A stretch of 64,000 bases of DNA from the NCBI RefSeq assembly GCF_001941825.1, contig NZ_CP019038.1, positions 3,720,001 through 3,784,000 on the forward strand, in the 5' to 3' direction. Positions within the stretch are counted from its first letter, which is position 1; every line of letters starts with the position of its first letter. The notes below the pieces were generated by a model that saw only the letters and a program-made list of their open reading frames with translations, did no database searches and was not told the DNA's origin. Position numbers and translations under genes: made by a program. The DNA is from Massilia putida. GTDB taxonomy: Bacteria > Pseudomonadota > Gammaproteobacteria > Burkholderiales > Burkholderiaceae_D. This document shows, one piece after another, positions 19,894 to 27,807 of the stretch.

Positions 19894-20841
19894 TCAGGGC
19901 TTCTTCGCGACGGGGCGCTTGCGCACGCCCTCTTTGATCTGGTGCTCGCCATGCAGATAGGCGGCGATGGCCTCGGTGTGGCGCGCCGCCTTGGCGACGT
20001 TGGCTTTGTTGGACGTCATCAGCGACACCGCCAGCGCCTCGATGACGGCCAGCGCGGCGCTCGAACTGCTGGGCAGCACCGGATGCGCGCTATGCGCGTA
20101 CAGCACGTGGTGCCCCAGCTCGGCGAGCGGCGACGCGGGCGAGTCCGTGATGGAGACGATGGTCGCGCCGGCATCGCGCGCGAACCGCGTCAGCGACGCG
20201 GCGTCCAGCGTGTAGCGCGGCAGCGAGATCACGACCAGCACGTCCTTGCCGGTGACGGTGGCGAGATGGCTCGCCGCCACCTCCGTGCCGCCGCTTGCGG
20301 CCACTTCCACCACGTGCCGGCAGAATGGCTGCAGGTGCATCGCGAGCGCACCCGCGAGGAACGACGACAGGCCGAAGCCCAGCACGTACACGGTGCGCGC
20401 CTTGGTGAGCACCATGCCGATGCCGTCGATCTGCGTGCCCGCCAGCGCGCGGCTGGTGGCCGTAATGGCCGCTTCGGCATAACCCAGGCTTTCCAGCGCG
20501 GGCGACACCTTGGCGGTGCGGCGCGCGATCATGCTGCGCAGTTTTTCGACGGGCTGCAGCACGGACTGCAACGTCTCCGCCACCGCGCCGCGCATCGCCG
20601 CGTAATTTTTAAACCCGAGGTCGCGCGCGAAGCGGCTGATGGTCGCCGTCGACACATCGCACGCGTCGGCCAGTTCCTCGATCCCGAGCGCCGTCACGCG
20701 CACCTGGTTGCGCAGCACGTAATCCGCGATCGCACGGTTCGACGCCGAGCCCTCGGCCAGCACCCGCAACAGCGACCGGCCGAGCGAAGACTCGGCGAAT
20801 CCGATGTCGGGCGAAGCGCTGGACGGGACGGGAGGAGTCAT
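19894..20841 (-). CDS. MurR/RpiR-family transcriptional regulator
   Basis: The 315-residue protein has an N-terminal RpiR HTH (LGIEELADACDVSTATISRFARDLGFKNYAAMRG, about 52-85) and a C-terminal SIS domain (VYVLGFGLSSFLAGALAMHL..., about 150-275) that usually binds phosphosugars. It heads the operon with the TonB receptor and cyanophycinase and is divergent from the deacylase-transporter pair, so it is the probable local regulator. RpiR proteins with non-sugar ligands occur. The ligand here is unknown. Confidence 0.9.
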   Translation of the reverse strand: MTPPVPSSASPDIGFAESSLGRSLLRVLAEGSASNRAIADYVLRNQVRVTALGIEELADACDVSTATISRFARDLGFKNYAAMRGAVAETLQSVLQPVEKLRSMIARRTAKVSPALESLGYAEAAITATSRALAGTQIDGIGMVLTKARTVYVLGFGLSSFLAGALAMHLQPFCRHVVEVAASGGTEVAASHLATVTGKDVLVVISLPRYTLDAASLTRFARDAGATIVSITDSPASPLAELGHHVLYAHSAHPVLPSSSSAALAVIEALAVSLMTSNKANVAKAARHTEAIAAYLHGEHQIKEGVRKRPVAKKP

Positions 20842-20861
20842 CGTAACGGGATGTCAATGAG

Positions 20862-20927
20862 TTAACATTTTTAAATGTAAAACAGGTGCGGCGCGCAATT
20901 CAACAAGATTTTGAAAATAAACTTTCA
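20862..20927. promoter_or_regulatory. Two inverted repeats in the rpiR / M14 divergent promoter
   Basis: ACATTT-TT-AAATGT at 20865-20878 and TGAAA-N6-TTTCA at 20912-20927 lie in the 150-bp region between the divergent operons. They are AT-rich islands in GC-rich DNA and are candidate RpiR operators controlling both directions. Confidence 0.5.
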
Positions 20928-20991
20928 TCGATTTACGTTGTGTAAAAATTCATACATAATCGGCCAAAGCGGTCGCCAGGAGATCTTGCGC

Positions 20992-22110
20992 ATGCATATG
21001 AACACACACCCGATCGCCACCGAGCCCGGCCTCGCCACGTATCAGCTCACGTCGTACCACTACGGCAGCGCAGGCAGCGGCAAGAAGGTCTACATCCAGG
21101 CTTCGCTGCATGCGGACGAAGTCCCCGCGATGCTCGTCGCGCATTTTCTGCGGCGCGAACTCGAACGCCTCGACGGCGACGGCCGCATCCATGGTGAAGT
21201 GATCCTGGTGCCGGCGGCGAATCCCGTCGGGCTGTCGCAGGTCGTGCACGGCATGCCGCTCGGGCGCTTCGACCTCGGCACCGGCGTCAATTTCAACCGC
21301 GGCTTCCGCCACGTGGCCGGCGAACTCGAAACGGCGCTGGCCGGCAAACTCGGGCCCGACGCGGCCGCGAACGTCGCCGCGATCCGCGCGGCAGCGCGCG
21401 CCGCCGTCGAACGCTGGGATCCTTCCGATGCGACCCAGGTGCTCAAAAAGACGCTGCTGGCGCTGGCGATCGACGCCGACATCGTGCTCGATCTGCACTG
21501 CGATAACGAAGCGCTGCTGCACGTGTACACCGGCCCCGCGCTGGCGGAACGCGTGAAACCGCTGGCGGCGCTGCTCGGTGCGCGCGCCTATCTGCTGTCG
21601 GCCGAATCGGGCGGCGAGCCGTTCGACGAAGCGTGCAGCCGGCTGTGGTGGGAGCTCGCCGCGCACTTCGGCCCGGAGATTCCCATCCCGCCCGCCTGCG
21701 CCGCCGTCACGGTCGAACTGCGCGGCGAGATGGACGTGCGCTACGAGTATGCGGAACAGGATGCGCAGGCGCTGCTGCAATACCTCGCGCGCGAAGGCAT
21801 CGTCGACATGCCGCAGACCGCGCTGCCCGAGCCGCTGTGCGAAGCGACGCCGCTCGAAGCCGTCGAACCCTTGCCGGCGCCGCAATCGGGCGTGCTCGTC
21901 TTCCTGAAAGCGCTGGGCGAGGAGGTCAAGGCGGGCGATGCCGTCGCCGACATCGTCAATCCGGTCACCGGCGACACGGCCACCGTGCGCGCCAGCCGCG
22001 ACGGTCTGCTGTTCGCCTCCACCGCACACCGCCACCTGCTGCGCGGCATGCAAGTCTGTAAGATCGCGGGCACGACGCCCTTCCGTTCCGGTTCACTTCT
22101 AAGTCAATGA
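20992..22110 (+). CDS. Succinylglutamate desuccinylase/aspartoacylase-family metallo-deacylase (M14-like)
   Basis: The start at 20992 has AGGAG nine bases upstream. Residues near 36 read QASLHADEVPA, containing the zinc-binding H-x-x-E, and the third ligand fits LDLHCDNEALLH. The C-terminal part (PQSGVLVFLKALGEEVKAGDAVADIVNP) resembles a biotinyl/lipoyl-like beta barrel found in this family. Such enzymes remove acyl or aminoacyl groups from amino acids. Given the divergent cyanophycinase operon, cleavage of beta-Asp-Arg or an N-acyl arginine/aspartate is a reasonable hypothesis only. The stop overlaps the transporter start. Confidence 0.8.
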   Translation: MHMNTHPIATEPGLATYQLTSYHYGSAGSGKKVYIQASLHADEVPAMLVAHFLRRELERLDGDGRIHGEVILVPAANPVGLSQVVHGMPLGRFDLGTGVNFNRGFRHVAGELETALAGKLGPDAAANVAAIRAAARAAVERWDPSDATQVLKKTLLALAIDADIVLDLHCDNEALLHVYTGPALAERVKPLAALLGARAYLLSAESGGEPFDEACSRLWWELAAHFGPEIPIPPACAAVTVELRGEMDVRYEYAEQDAQALLQYLAREGIVDMPQTALPEPLCEATPLEAVEPLPAPQSGVLVFLKALGEEVKAGDAVADIVNPVTGDTATVRASRDGLLFASTAHRHLLRGMQVCKIAGTTPFRSGSLLSQ

Positions 22111-23495
22111 GTATGCGCCTGCGAATGCCCAACACCTTCGTGCTGCTGTTCGCGATCCTCGCGCTGATCGCGTTGGCGACGTGGCTCGTCCCCGGCGGGA
22201 AGTACGAGACCCATCTCGTGAACGGCAAGCAGCTCGTCGACCCGGCCTCGTTCCACTACGTCGCGAACGCGCCGCAAGGCCTCGTGGCCTTGATGAAGGC
22301 GCCCATCAAGGGTTTCGTGGAGGCGGCGCAGATCATCGGCTTCGTGCTGATCGTCGGCGGCGCGTTCGCCGTCGTGCAGAAAACCGACGCGATCGACACG
22401 GGGATCCGCTCGATCGCCCGCATGCACGAGCACTCGGCACTCGTGCGCGCCGCGCTGATTCCCGTTTTCGTCACCTTGTTCTCGCTGGGCGGCGCCACGT
22501 TCGGCATGAACGAGGAGGCGATTCCGTTCGTCCTGATCTTCGTGCCGCTGGCGCTGGCGCTCGGCTACGACACCATCGTCGGCGTGTCGATTCCGTTCCT
22601 CGGTTCGCAGGCCGGTTTCGGTGCCGCCTTCCTCAATCCGTTCAACGTCGGCATCGCCCAAGGCATCGCCGGCGTGCCCGTGTTTTCGGGGATCGGGTAT
22701 CGCTTGATCGTGTGGGTCGCGGCGACGTCCGTCACGATCGCCTTCCTGATGTGGTACGCGGCCCGCGTCAAGAACAACCCCACACTGAGCCCGACCTATG
22801 TGCTGGACCAGACACGGCGCCTTGAACGGCCCGCGGCCGTGGCGCTCGACCGCATGACGGGCCGGCACAAGGCGGTGCTGGCGATCTTCGCGCTGGCGCT
22901 GGGTTCGATGGTGATCGGCGTGGTGAAGTTCGACTGGTACATCGACGAGATCGCGGCGCTGTTTTTGTCGATGGCGATCGTCGTGGGCATCGTCGGGCGC
23001 CTCGGGCCCGACAACTGGGTGGCGGCGTTCATGCAGGGGGCAAAAGACCTGGCGCCGACGGCGCTCGTGATCGCGATCGCGCGCGGCACGATGATCCTCG
23101 CGCGCGACGCCCACATCATCGACACGATGCTGCACGGCCTGATGCCGCTCGTGCAATCGAGCCACCCCGTGTTCGCGGCGCAGAAGATGTATCTGATCCA
23201 GTCCGTGATCAACTTCTTCATCCACTCCGGCACGGGCCAGGCCGCGCTGACGATGCCGATCATGGCGCCGCTCGCGGACCTCGTGGGCGTCACGCGCCAG
23301 ACCGCGATCCTTGCTTTTCAACTCGGCGAGCTGTCCACGCCGATGATCCCGACGTCCGGCATCACGGTGGGCGTGCTCGCGCTCGCGCGCGTGCCGTGGC
23401 TCACGTGGGCCAGGTGGATGATCCCGCTGCAGCTGATCTACCTCGTGCTGGCCCTCGCCCTGCTGGTGCCGCCGTGCCTGATGCAGTGGGGCTAA
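22107..23495 (+). CDS. YfcC-family permease (basic amino acid / C4-dicarboxylate carrier family)
   Basis: The 462-residue integral membrane protein has about 11-12 hydrophobic segments beginning with NTFVLLFAILALIALATWLVPGG, the typical YfcC N-terminus. The family includes proposed arginine/ornithine or peptide carriers. The start ATG overlaps the deacylase stop (ATGA), so the two are translationally coupled. In this locus it would move arginine, aspartate or the dipeptide across the inner membrane; the substrate is inferred from context. Confidence 0.85.
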   Translation: MSMRLRMPNTFVLLFAILALIALATWLVPGGKYETHLVNGKQLVDPASFHYVANAPQGLVALMKAPIKGFVEAAQIIGFVLIVGGAFAVVQKTDAIDTGIRSIARMHEHSALVRAALIPVFVTLFSLGGATFGMNEEAIPFVLIFVPLALALGYDTIVGVSIPFLGSQAGFGAAFLNPFNVGIAQGIAGVPVFSGIGYRLIVWVAATSVTIAFLMWYAARVKNNPTLSPTYVLDQTRRLERPAAVALDRMTGRHKAVLAIFALALGSMVIGVVKFDWYIDEIAALFLSMAIVVGIVGRLGPDNWVAAFMQGAKDLAPTALVIAIARGTMILARDAHIIDTMLHGLMPLVQSSHPVFAAQKMYLIQSVINFFIHSGTGQAALTMPIMAPLADLVGVTRQTAILAFQLGELSTPMIPTSGITVGVLALARVPWLTWARWMIPLQLIYLVLALALLVPPCLMQWG

Positions 23496-24026
23496 GAACG
23501 CCCGGCAAATCCGTTCGACATACCGCCAACAGATGAGCGAGCAGGCCAGCAAGAGCAAGGCCTGATGAATGCTTGTAGCCAAGCTTCCCCCGATCAGTTG
23601 GGTTTCGGCCGGTATGCTCGCTCGATCCCACGCGATCTGGCCATATTCGCGGAGCCGGCGCCACCTTGATCGGCCTTGCAGCACGGGCTTGTCGAAGGAA
23701 TAAAGCTGCGCGAAGGCATTCAGCATAGCAGACAACGATGCGGCAAAATCATCGGATTGTCACAAGGAAAAAATTGTTGGAATTTTAATACTTTGAACTT
23801 GTCGCACGTGCAACGCGATCGCATAATGACAGGTCACCGTTGCTGTATTTATATCGTTACCCGATCCGGCTGACGTTTCGCTGCCAACGCGACGCCAAGC
23901 CACTGCAGCGCACTGAGCTTAGTGGGACACCCTTGCTGTCAGTCCTATTAATTTTCCTCAAAGCATTATTCAACCTTATATGACAACCATGTCGCATACC
24001 GCGACAGTAAGCGATCGCACAACAAA
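23496..24026. other. Intergenic region after the YfcC gene
   Basis: No gene can be supported with confidence in these 531 bases. A minus-strand open stretch at about 23500-23735 (reading MLNAFAQLYSFDKPVLQGRS...) has plausible protein character and might be a gene remnant, but it runs on into antisense of the transporter. Confidence 0.4.
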
Positions 24027-25640
24027 ATGAATTTACGCTATCTTGTCCTGGCAATCAGCACGACTTTCCTCACCGCTTGCGGTGGTGGTGGTGGCGGTGG
24101 TGGTGGCGGTGGCAGCGGTGGTGGCGGTGGCGGCAGCGGAACCACGCCCGCACCTGCTGTCCCGCCACCTTACACGCTCAGCACGAGCACCGTTAATGCG
24201 AAATACGTGGCCGGGTACCCTGCAACAGTCAACGTGACGGCCACCCAGACGACGCCTTTCGTTGGCGTTGCGTATCTCAAGCTCACCTCCGACAGCGACG
24301 TCATCCAGTCGATGCAGGCCAAGCCGAATACGGACGGCAGTTTCGCAATCACGCTTAGCACTTCCGCCACTGCGATCGCCGGCCACTACGCAGGGCAGAT
24401 CACGGTGAACGTGTGCAAGGACGCGGCATGCACATCTTCGTTCGACGGCGCGCCGTTCAAGGTCCCGTATGTCATCGATATTGTTCCTGCAGAAGGCGGC
24501 ACGATCCCGTCCAACCTCACCGCGCTTGCGTCCATCGCCGGCGCCGGGGACTGGAGCGGCTTCCAGGGCAATGCGGCGCACACGGGCTTCGTTCCTGTTG
24601 CGCTGGCCCCAGCCAAGTTCGCGGTGCGCTGGAAATACGAGGCGGCGTCGGTGAACGGTTACCAGATGACGATTTCGGACATCGTCACCAGCGCCGGGCA
24701 GCTGTATTTTTCGACCGGCGGCTTCTGGGATGCCGGCCGCGTTGGCCACAACCTGTACGCATTCAACGAGCAAGATGGCAAGCAGTCATGGATTCACGAC
24801 TTCGGTAACCTGCAGACGCCAACCACCAACCCGCCCGGCGTTGCCAACGGCAAAGTCTACCTGTTCGCTGGTTCGCAGGAATCGACGGCCATGTTCGCAT
24901 TCGATGCGAAAGATGGCACACAGCTGTTTTCGACGCCCGGCTCGTCACAGTGGGAGCACTATCTTGCACCGGTCGTTGTCGGCGGCAGTGTTTACTCCGA
25001 GGGTGGCACGTATGGCGGTATGTTTGCGTACAACGCAGGTACGGGTGCCATGCAGTGGTTCACCAATCTCGCGCAGATCGATGGCTGGACACCGGCGGTC
25101 GATGCCGACAACGCCTATGTCTACCTGAATAATGCCCTGGACATCGTCGATCGCCGTACCGGCACCAAGGTTCGCCAGATAGCGGGGACGGCGAATGCCT
25201 GGCCCACCGGTGCGACGCCGCTGATCGGCGCGCCGGGTAACGTGATCGTCACCGGGAACGAAGCGTTGATGAACTTCGATACGGTGAACGGGCAAGTACG
25301 CTGGACGGTGCCCGGACATTTCCACGCGGGATCGGCCTACGACAACAAGGAGATCTTCGTCCTGAACGGGGGACCTTATGTGCTCGAAGCACGCAGTGAA
25401 ACCGATGGCAGCAAGCTGTGGAGCTGGACGCCACCGGCCCCGACCGGTGGCTGGCGCGGCAACGTCCTGCTGACGCAGAACCTGGTCTTCGTGAGCACGG
25501 ACAGCGCTACCTATGCGATCGATCGTACGAGTCATGCAACGGTGTGGACGCAGCCGTTTCCCGGCAAGCTGACGCTGTCGGCCAACGGCGTTTTGTATAT
25601 CAATAACGATACGAGCATCCTGGCGATCAATGTGAAATGA
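24027..25640 (+). CDS. PQQ-like beta-propeller lipoprotein
   Basis: The 537-residue protein has a lipoprotein signal with lipobox FLTAC (Cys18), an unusually long poly-Gly/Ser linker at about 19-38, an Ig-like or cadherin-like segment to about 150, and then repeated propeller blades (NLYAFNEQDGKQSW, MFAFDAKDGTQLF, MFAYNAGTGAMQWF, ILAINVK) of the PQQ/BamB type. It should sit on the outer or inner membrane facing the periplasm or exterior. PQQ-cofactor ligands of the dehydrogenases are not evident, so a scaffold role is more likely than enzyme activity. Confidence 0.8.
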   Translation: MNLRYLVLAISTTFLTACGGGGGGGGGGGSGGGGGGSGTTPAPAVPPPYTLSTSTVNAKYVAGYPATVNVTATQTTPFVGVAYLKLTSDSDVIQSMQAKPNTDGSFAITLSTSATAIAGHYAGQITVNVCKDAACTSSFDGAPFKVPYVIDIVPAEGGTIPSNLTALASIAGAGDWSGFQGNAAHTGFVPVALAPAKFAVRWKYEAASVNGYQMTISDIVTSAGQLYFSTGGFWDAGRVGHNLYAFNEQDGKQSWIHDFGNLQTPTTNPPGVANGKVYLFAGSQESTAMFAFDAKDGTQLFSTPGSSQWEHYLAPVVVGGSVYSEGGTYGGMFAYNAGTGAMQWFTNLAQIDGWTPAVDADNAYVYLNNALDIVDRRTGTKVRQIAGTANAWPTGATPLIGAPGNVIVTGNEALMNFDTVNGQVRWTVPGHFHAGSAYDNKEIFVLNGGPYVLEARSETDGSKLWSWTPPAPTGGWRGNVLLTQNLVFVSTDSATYAIDRTSHATVWTQPFPGKLTLSANGVLYINNDTSILAINVK

Positions 25641-25691
25641 TCGCTGGAGATACGCTGGCTCATGGCTGGCGTATCTCGACGGAGGCCTGCA

Positions 25692-25725
25692 AACGACAAC
25701 GCCACCCGAAGGTGGCGTTGTCGTT
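25692..25725 (+). terminator. Rho-independent terminator after the propeller lipoprotein
   Basis: AACGACAACGCCACC (25692-25706) and GGTGGCGTTGTCGTT (25711-25725) are exact 15-base arms with a CGAA tetraloop. Confidence 0.85.
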
Positions 25726-25740
25726 CCACTGCTGTATTCC

Positions 25741-25824
25741 GGTGGCCCGGGATGGAATCGAACCACTGACACCAGGATTTTAGTTCTAGCACTTCTTCGC
25801 CATAGCCAGTGTCTACTTCTGGCC
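25741..25824 (-). pseudogene. Degenerate tRNA-Phe
   Basis: Read on the minus strand, the 3' half closely resembles tRNA-Phe: an anticodon-loop region AACTAAAATCCTGG (functional genes read ACTGAAAATCCT), then GGTTCGATTCC of the T arm and an acceptor strand CCCGGGCC-ACC. The 5' half keeps GGCC but the D arm is scrambled and the anticodon has lost a base. It cannot be a working tRNA. It may be a fossil attachment site left by an element, or a decayed gene copy. Confidence 0.55.
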
Positions 25825-25956
25825 TGACGTGGCCTTGCTGGCTTCGGGTATCGCGGCCTTGGCGGCAATACGCCGTCGTAAGGCAGTCCGGATGCACTAG
25901 AACCGCCTCCAATGCTGTTCGAGCAGTACAAGTATCGATCGCGCGGCGGCACGAAA

Positions 25957-25983
25957 TGAAAAAATGGCCGCGAGCGCGGCCAT
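25957..25983 (-). terminator. Rho-independent terminator of the GH39 gene
   Basis: ATGGCCGCG (25964-25972) and CGCGGCCAT (25975-25983) form a perfect stem; the minus strand then reads TTTTTCATTTC. Confidence 0.8.
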
Positions 25984-26010
25984 CCGGATGCGACCAGGGA
26001 GCGTCGTGGT

Positions 26011-27603
26011 TCAGCGCGACGTGGCGATCTTCACCAGCACCACGTCGTTGACGCGCATCGGCACCTGCAGGTTCGCGGTGCCGTTCGCCGCGACCTTCAC
26101 GGTGCGCGTCTCGGGCTTGTCCACCGTCTGCGCCTGCAGCTGCGCGAGCTGCGCACTGGTGAGCGTCTTCGGCTTGCCCATCTCGATGTAGGCCGTGTGC
26201 GCATCGTTGGCCTTGAAGCCGGTGCGATAGACCTGGACCTTGTAGGTGCCCGGCGCCATGCCCTTCAGGGTGAGCTTCAACGGCGTGCCGTTCTTCGTCG
26301 GCTGGACCACGCCGAAGAACGGGCGGTTGCTCTTGTTGCCCATGTCCGGTGTCTGGAAGTCCCACGCCAGCACCTGCACGCCGTCCGGGTCACGCTTGGA
26401 ATCGCGCGTCACCCAGCTCTGCTTGTCGGTGGTCTGCACAAGCTGGTCACCCAGCTCGTGCAGATATTTATAGGCGAACCAGGCCGGCTTGCGGATGCCC
26501 TGCGGGTTCATCAGGCCGAAGCCGCCTTCGAACGGCGCGGTCGGCGGGCCCGGTTCCTCGAACAGGTCCGTATAGGTCCAGTAGCTCATGCCCTGCGCGA
26601 GGCCTTCCGTCGCCTTCAGCTTGGACAGGATGTAGGCGGCGCTCATGTACGAATCGTGCACGAGGTCGCGCGGCGAGTAGCTGGTGCTCCATTCGGTGAA
26701 GTACAGCGGCAGCTTCGGCAGGTAGGAGGCTTCGATTTCCTTCCTCACCTTGCGCACGTCGCCCACGATGCCGTCCGGCGATGGGGACAGCTTATTGTCG
26801 CCCTTGCCCTCTTCGTCCAGGAAGCCGCCGTCCACGCCATAGGTGTGCGTGGCGATGAAGTCGACCGCCGCGCCGCTCTGCTGCGTGTGCGCGAGGAATT
26901 CCGGCACCCAGGCCGCGCCCGCCGTCGCCGGACCGCCCACGCGCAGCGCCGGGTCGATCGCCTTGAGGGTCTTCGAGGTCAGGTCGAACAATGCAAAGTA
27001 TGCCTTCTGGTCGGCCTTTTCCCAGAAGCCGTCCAGGTTCGGCTCGTTCCACACTTCGAAGAACCAGGTACGCACTTCGTCCTTGCCGTAACGCTGCTGC
27101 ACGTGGCGCACGAAGGCGTCGACGAGGCCCGCCCACTGGTCCGGTTTCGGATGCGACGTATTGCCCTTCCAGTAGAAGATGCTGTTGTCCGACGTCTTCA
27201 TCGCCTCCGGCGTGAAGCCCAGCTCGACGAACGGCTTGATGCCCATGCCCAGCAGCTTGTCGTACAGGTAGTCGATTTTCGTCCAGTCGTACACGGGCTT
27301 GCCGTCCACGACCTTGTACGTGCCCAGCACGTCGTGGAAGATGGCGTGGAAGCGGATGTAGCGGAAGCCCAGTTCGTCTTTCGCGATTTTCAATTGCGCC
27401 AGGCTGTCGTCGCGGATCAGCGTGCCCGGATAATCCGAGCCCACCGACAGGTCGGCGAAGTGGTCGCGTGCGACGGTCGGCGCCTTGGCGTCGATGACGA
27501 TCTGGCGCGCGGCGTCTGCGGCCAGGGCGGTCGCGGGGAGTGCGAATGGGGAGGCGAATGCCAGCGCCAGAGCGGCGCGCAGCACGGTGCGGCGTTGTCT
27601 CAT
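26011..27603 (-). CDS. Glycoside hydrolase family 39 (beta-xylosidase-like), exported
   Basis: The start at 27603 has AAGGAT upstream and gives 530 residues. Residues 1-29 form a signal peptide ending ATALAA. The GH39 (beta/alpha)8 domain follows: the general acid/base Glu187 in EVWNEPN and the nucleophile Glu304 in LYFTEWST are both present. A C-terminal beta-sandwich begins near residue 370. It probably acts in the periplasm or outside on xylo- or related oligosaccharides. A LacI-type palindrome lies upstream, suggesting sugar induction. Confidence 0.88.
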   Translation of the reverse strand: MRQRRTVLRAALALAFASPFALPATALAADAARQIVIDAKAPTVARDHFADLSVGSDYPGTLIRDDSLAQLKIAKDELGFRYIRFHAIFHDVLGTYKVVDGKPVYDWTKIDYLYDKLLGMGIKPFVELGFTPEAMKTSDNSIFYWKGNTSHPKPDQWAGLVDAFVRHVQQRYGKDEVRTWFFEVWNEPNLDGFWEKADQKAYFALFDLTSKTLKAIDPALRVGGPATAGAAWVPEFLAHTQQSGAAVDFIATHTYGVDGGFLDEEGKGDNKLSPSPDGIVGDVRKVRKEIEASYLPKLPLYFTEWSTSYSPRDLVHDSYMSAAYILSKLKATEGLAQGMSYWTYTDLFEEPGPPTAPFEGGFGLMNPQGIRKPAWFAYKYLHELGDQLVQTTDKQSWVTRDSKRDPDGVQVLAWDFQTPDMGNKSNRPFFGVVQPTKNGTPLKLTLKGMAPGTYKVQVYRTGFKANDAHTAYIEMGKPKTLTSAQLAQLQAQTVDKPETRTVKVAANGTANLQVPMRVNDVVLVKIATSR

Positions 27604-27705
27604 GGTTATTATCCTTATGACGTCGAAGGGCGATGTTTGCGCTAACAGCGCGTCGATGCCAAGGATAGAGGATAATTCCGGATTAGTAAAATCAAGAAAC
27701 AAATT

Positions 27706-27717
27706 GGTAGCGCTACC
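27706..27717. promoter_or_regulatory. LacI-family-type operator upstream of the GH39 gene
   Basis: GGTAGCGCTACC is a perfect 12-bp palindrome centred on CG, the usual form for LacI/GalR regulators of sugar genes. It lies 103 bases before the GH39 start. No LacI gene is in the window. Confidence 0.65.
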
Positions 27718-27728
27718 CGATAAATAAA

Positions 27729-27758
27729 AAAAGGACAGGCGCCCAGGCCTGTCCTTTT
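27729..27758 (-). terminator. Rho-independent terminator of pckG
   Basis: AAAAGGACAGGC and GCCTGTCCTTTT are 12-base arms with a 6-nt loop. On the minus strand the stem ends in a T-run. Confidence 0.85.
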
Positions 27759-27807
27759 CCGTTTGTTGCGGCCGCCTCATCGTGCGACCGTCGTCTCCCC
27801 GCTTACT

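Noticed and set aside
25741..25824. A functional tRNA gene
   Set aside because: The anticodon loop has lost a base, the D arm is not formed, and the 3' end reads ACCGG rather than ACCA.
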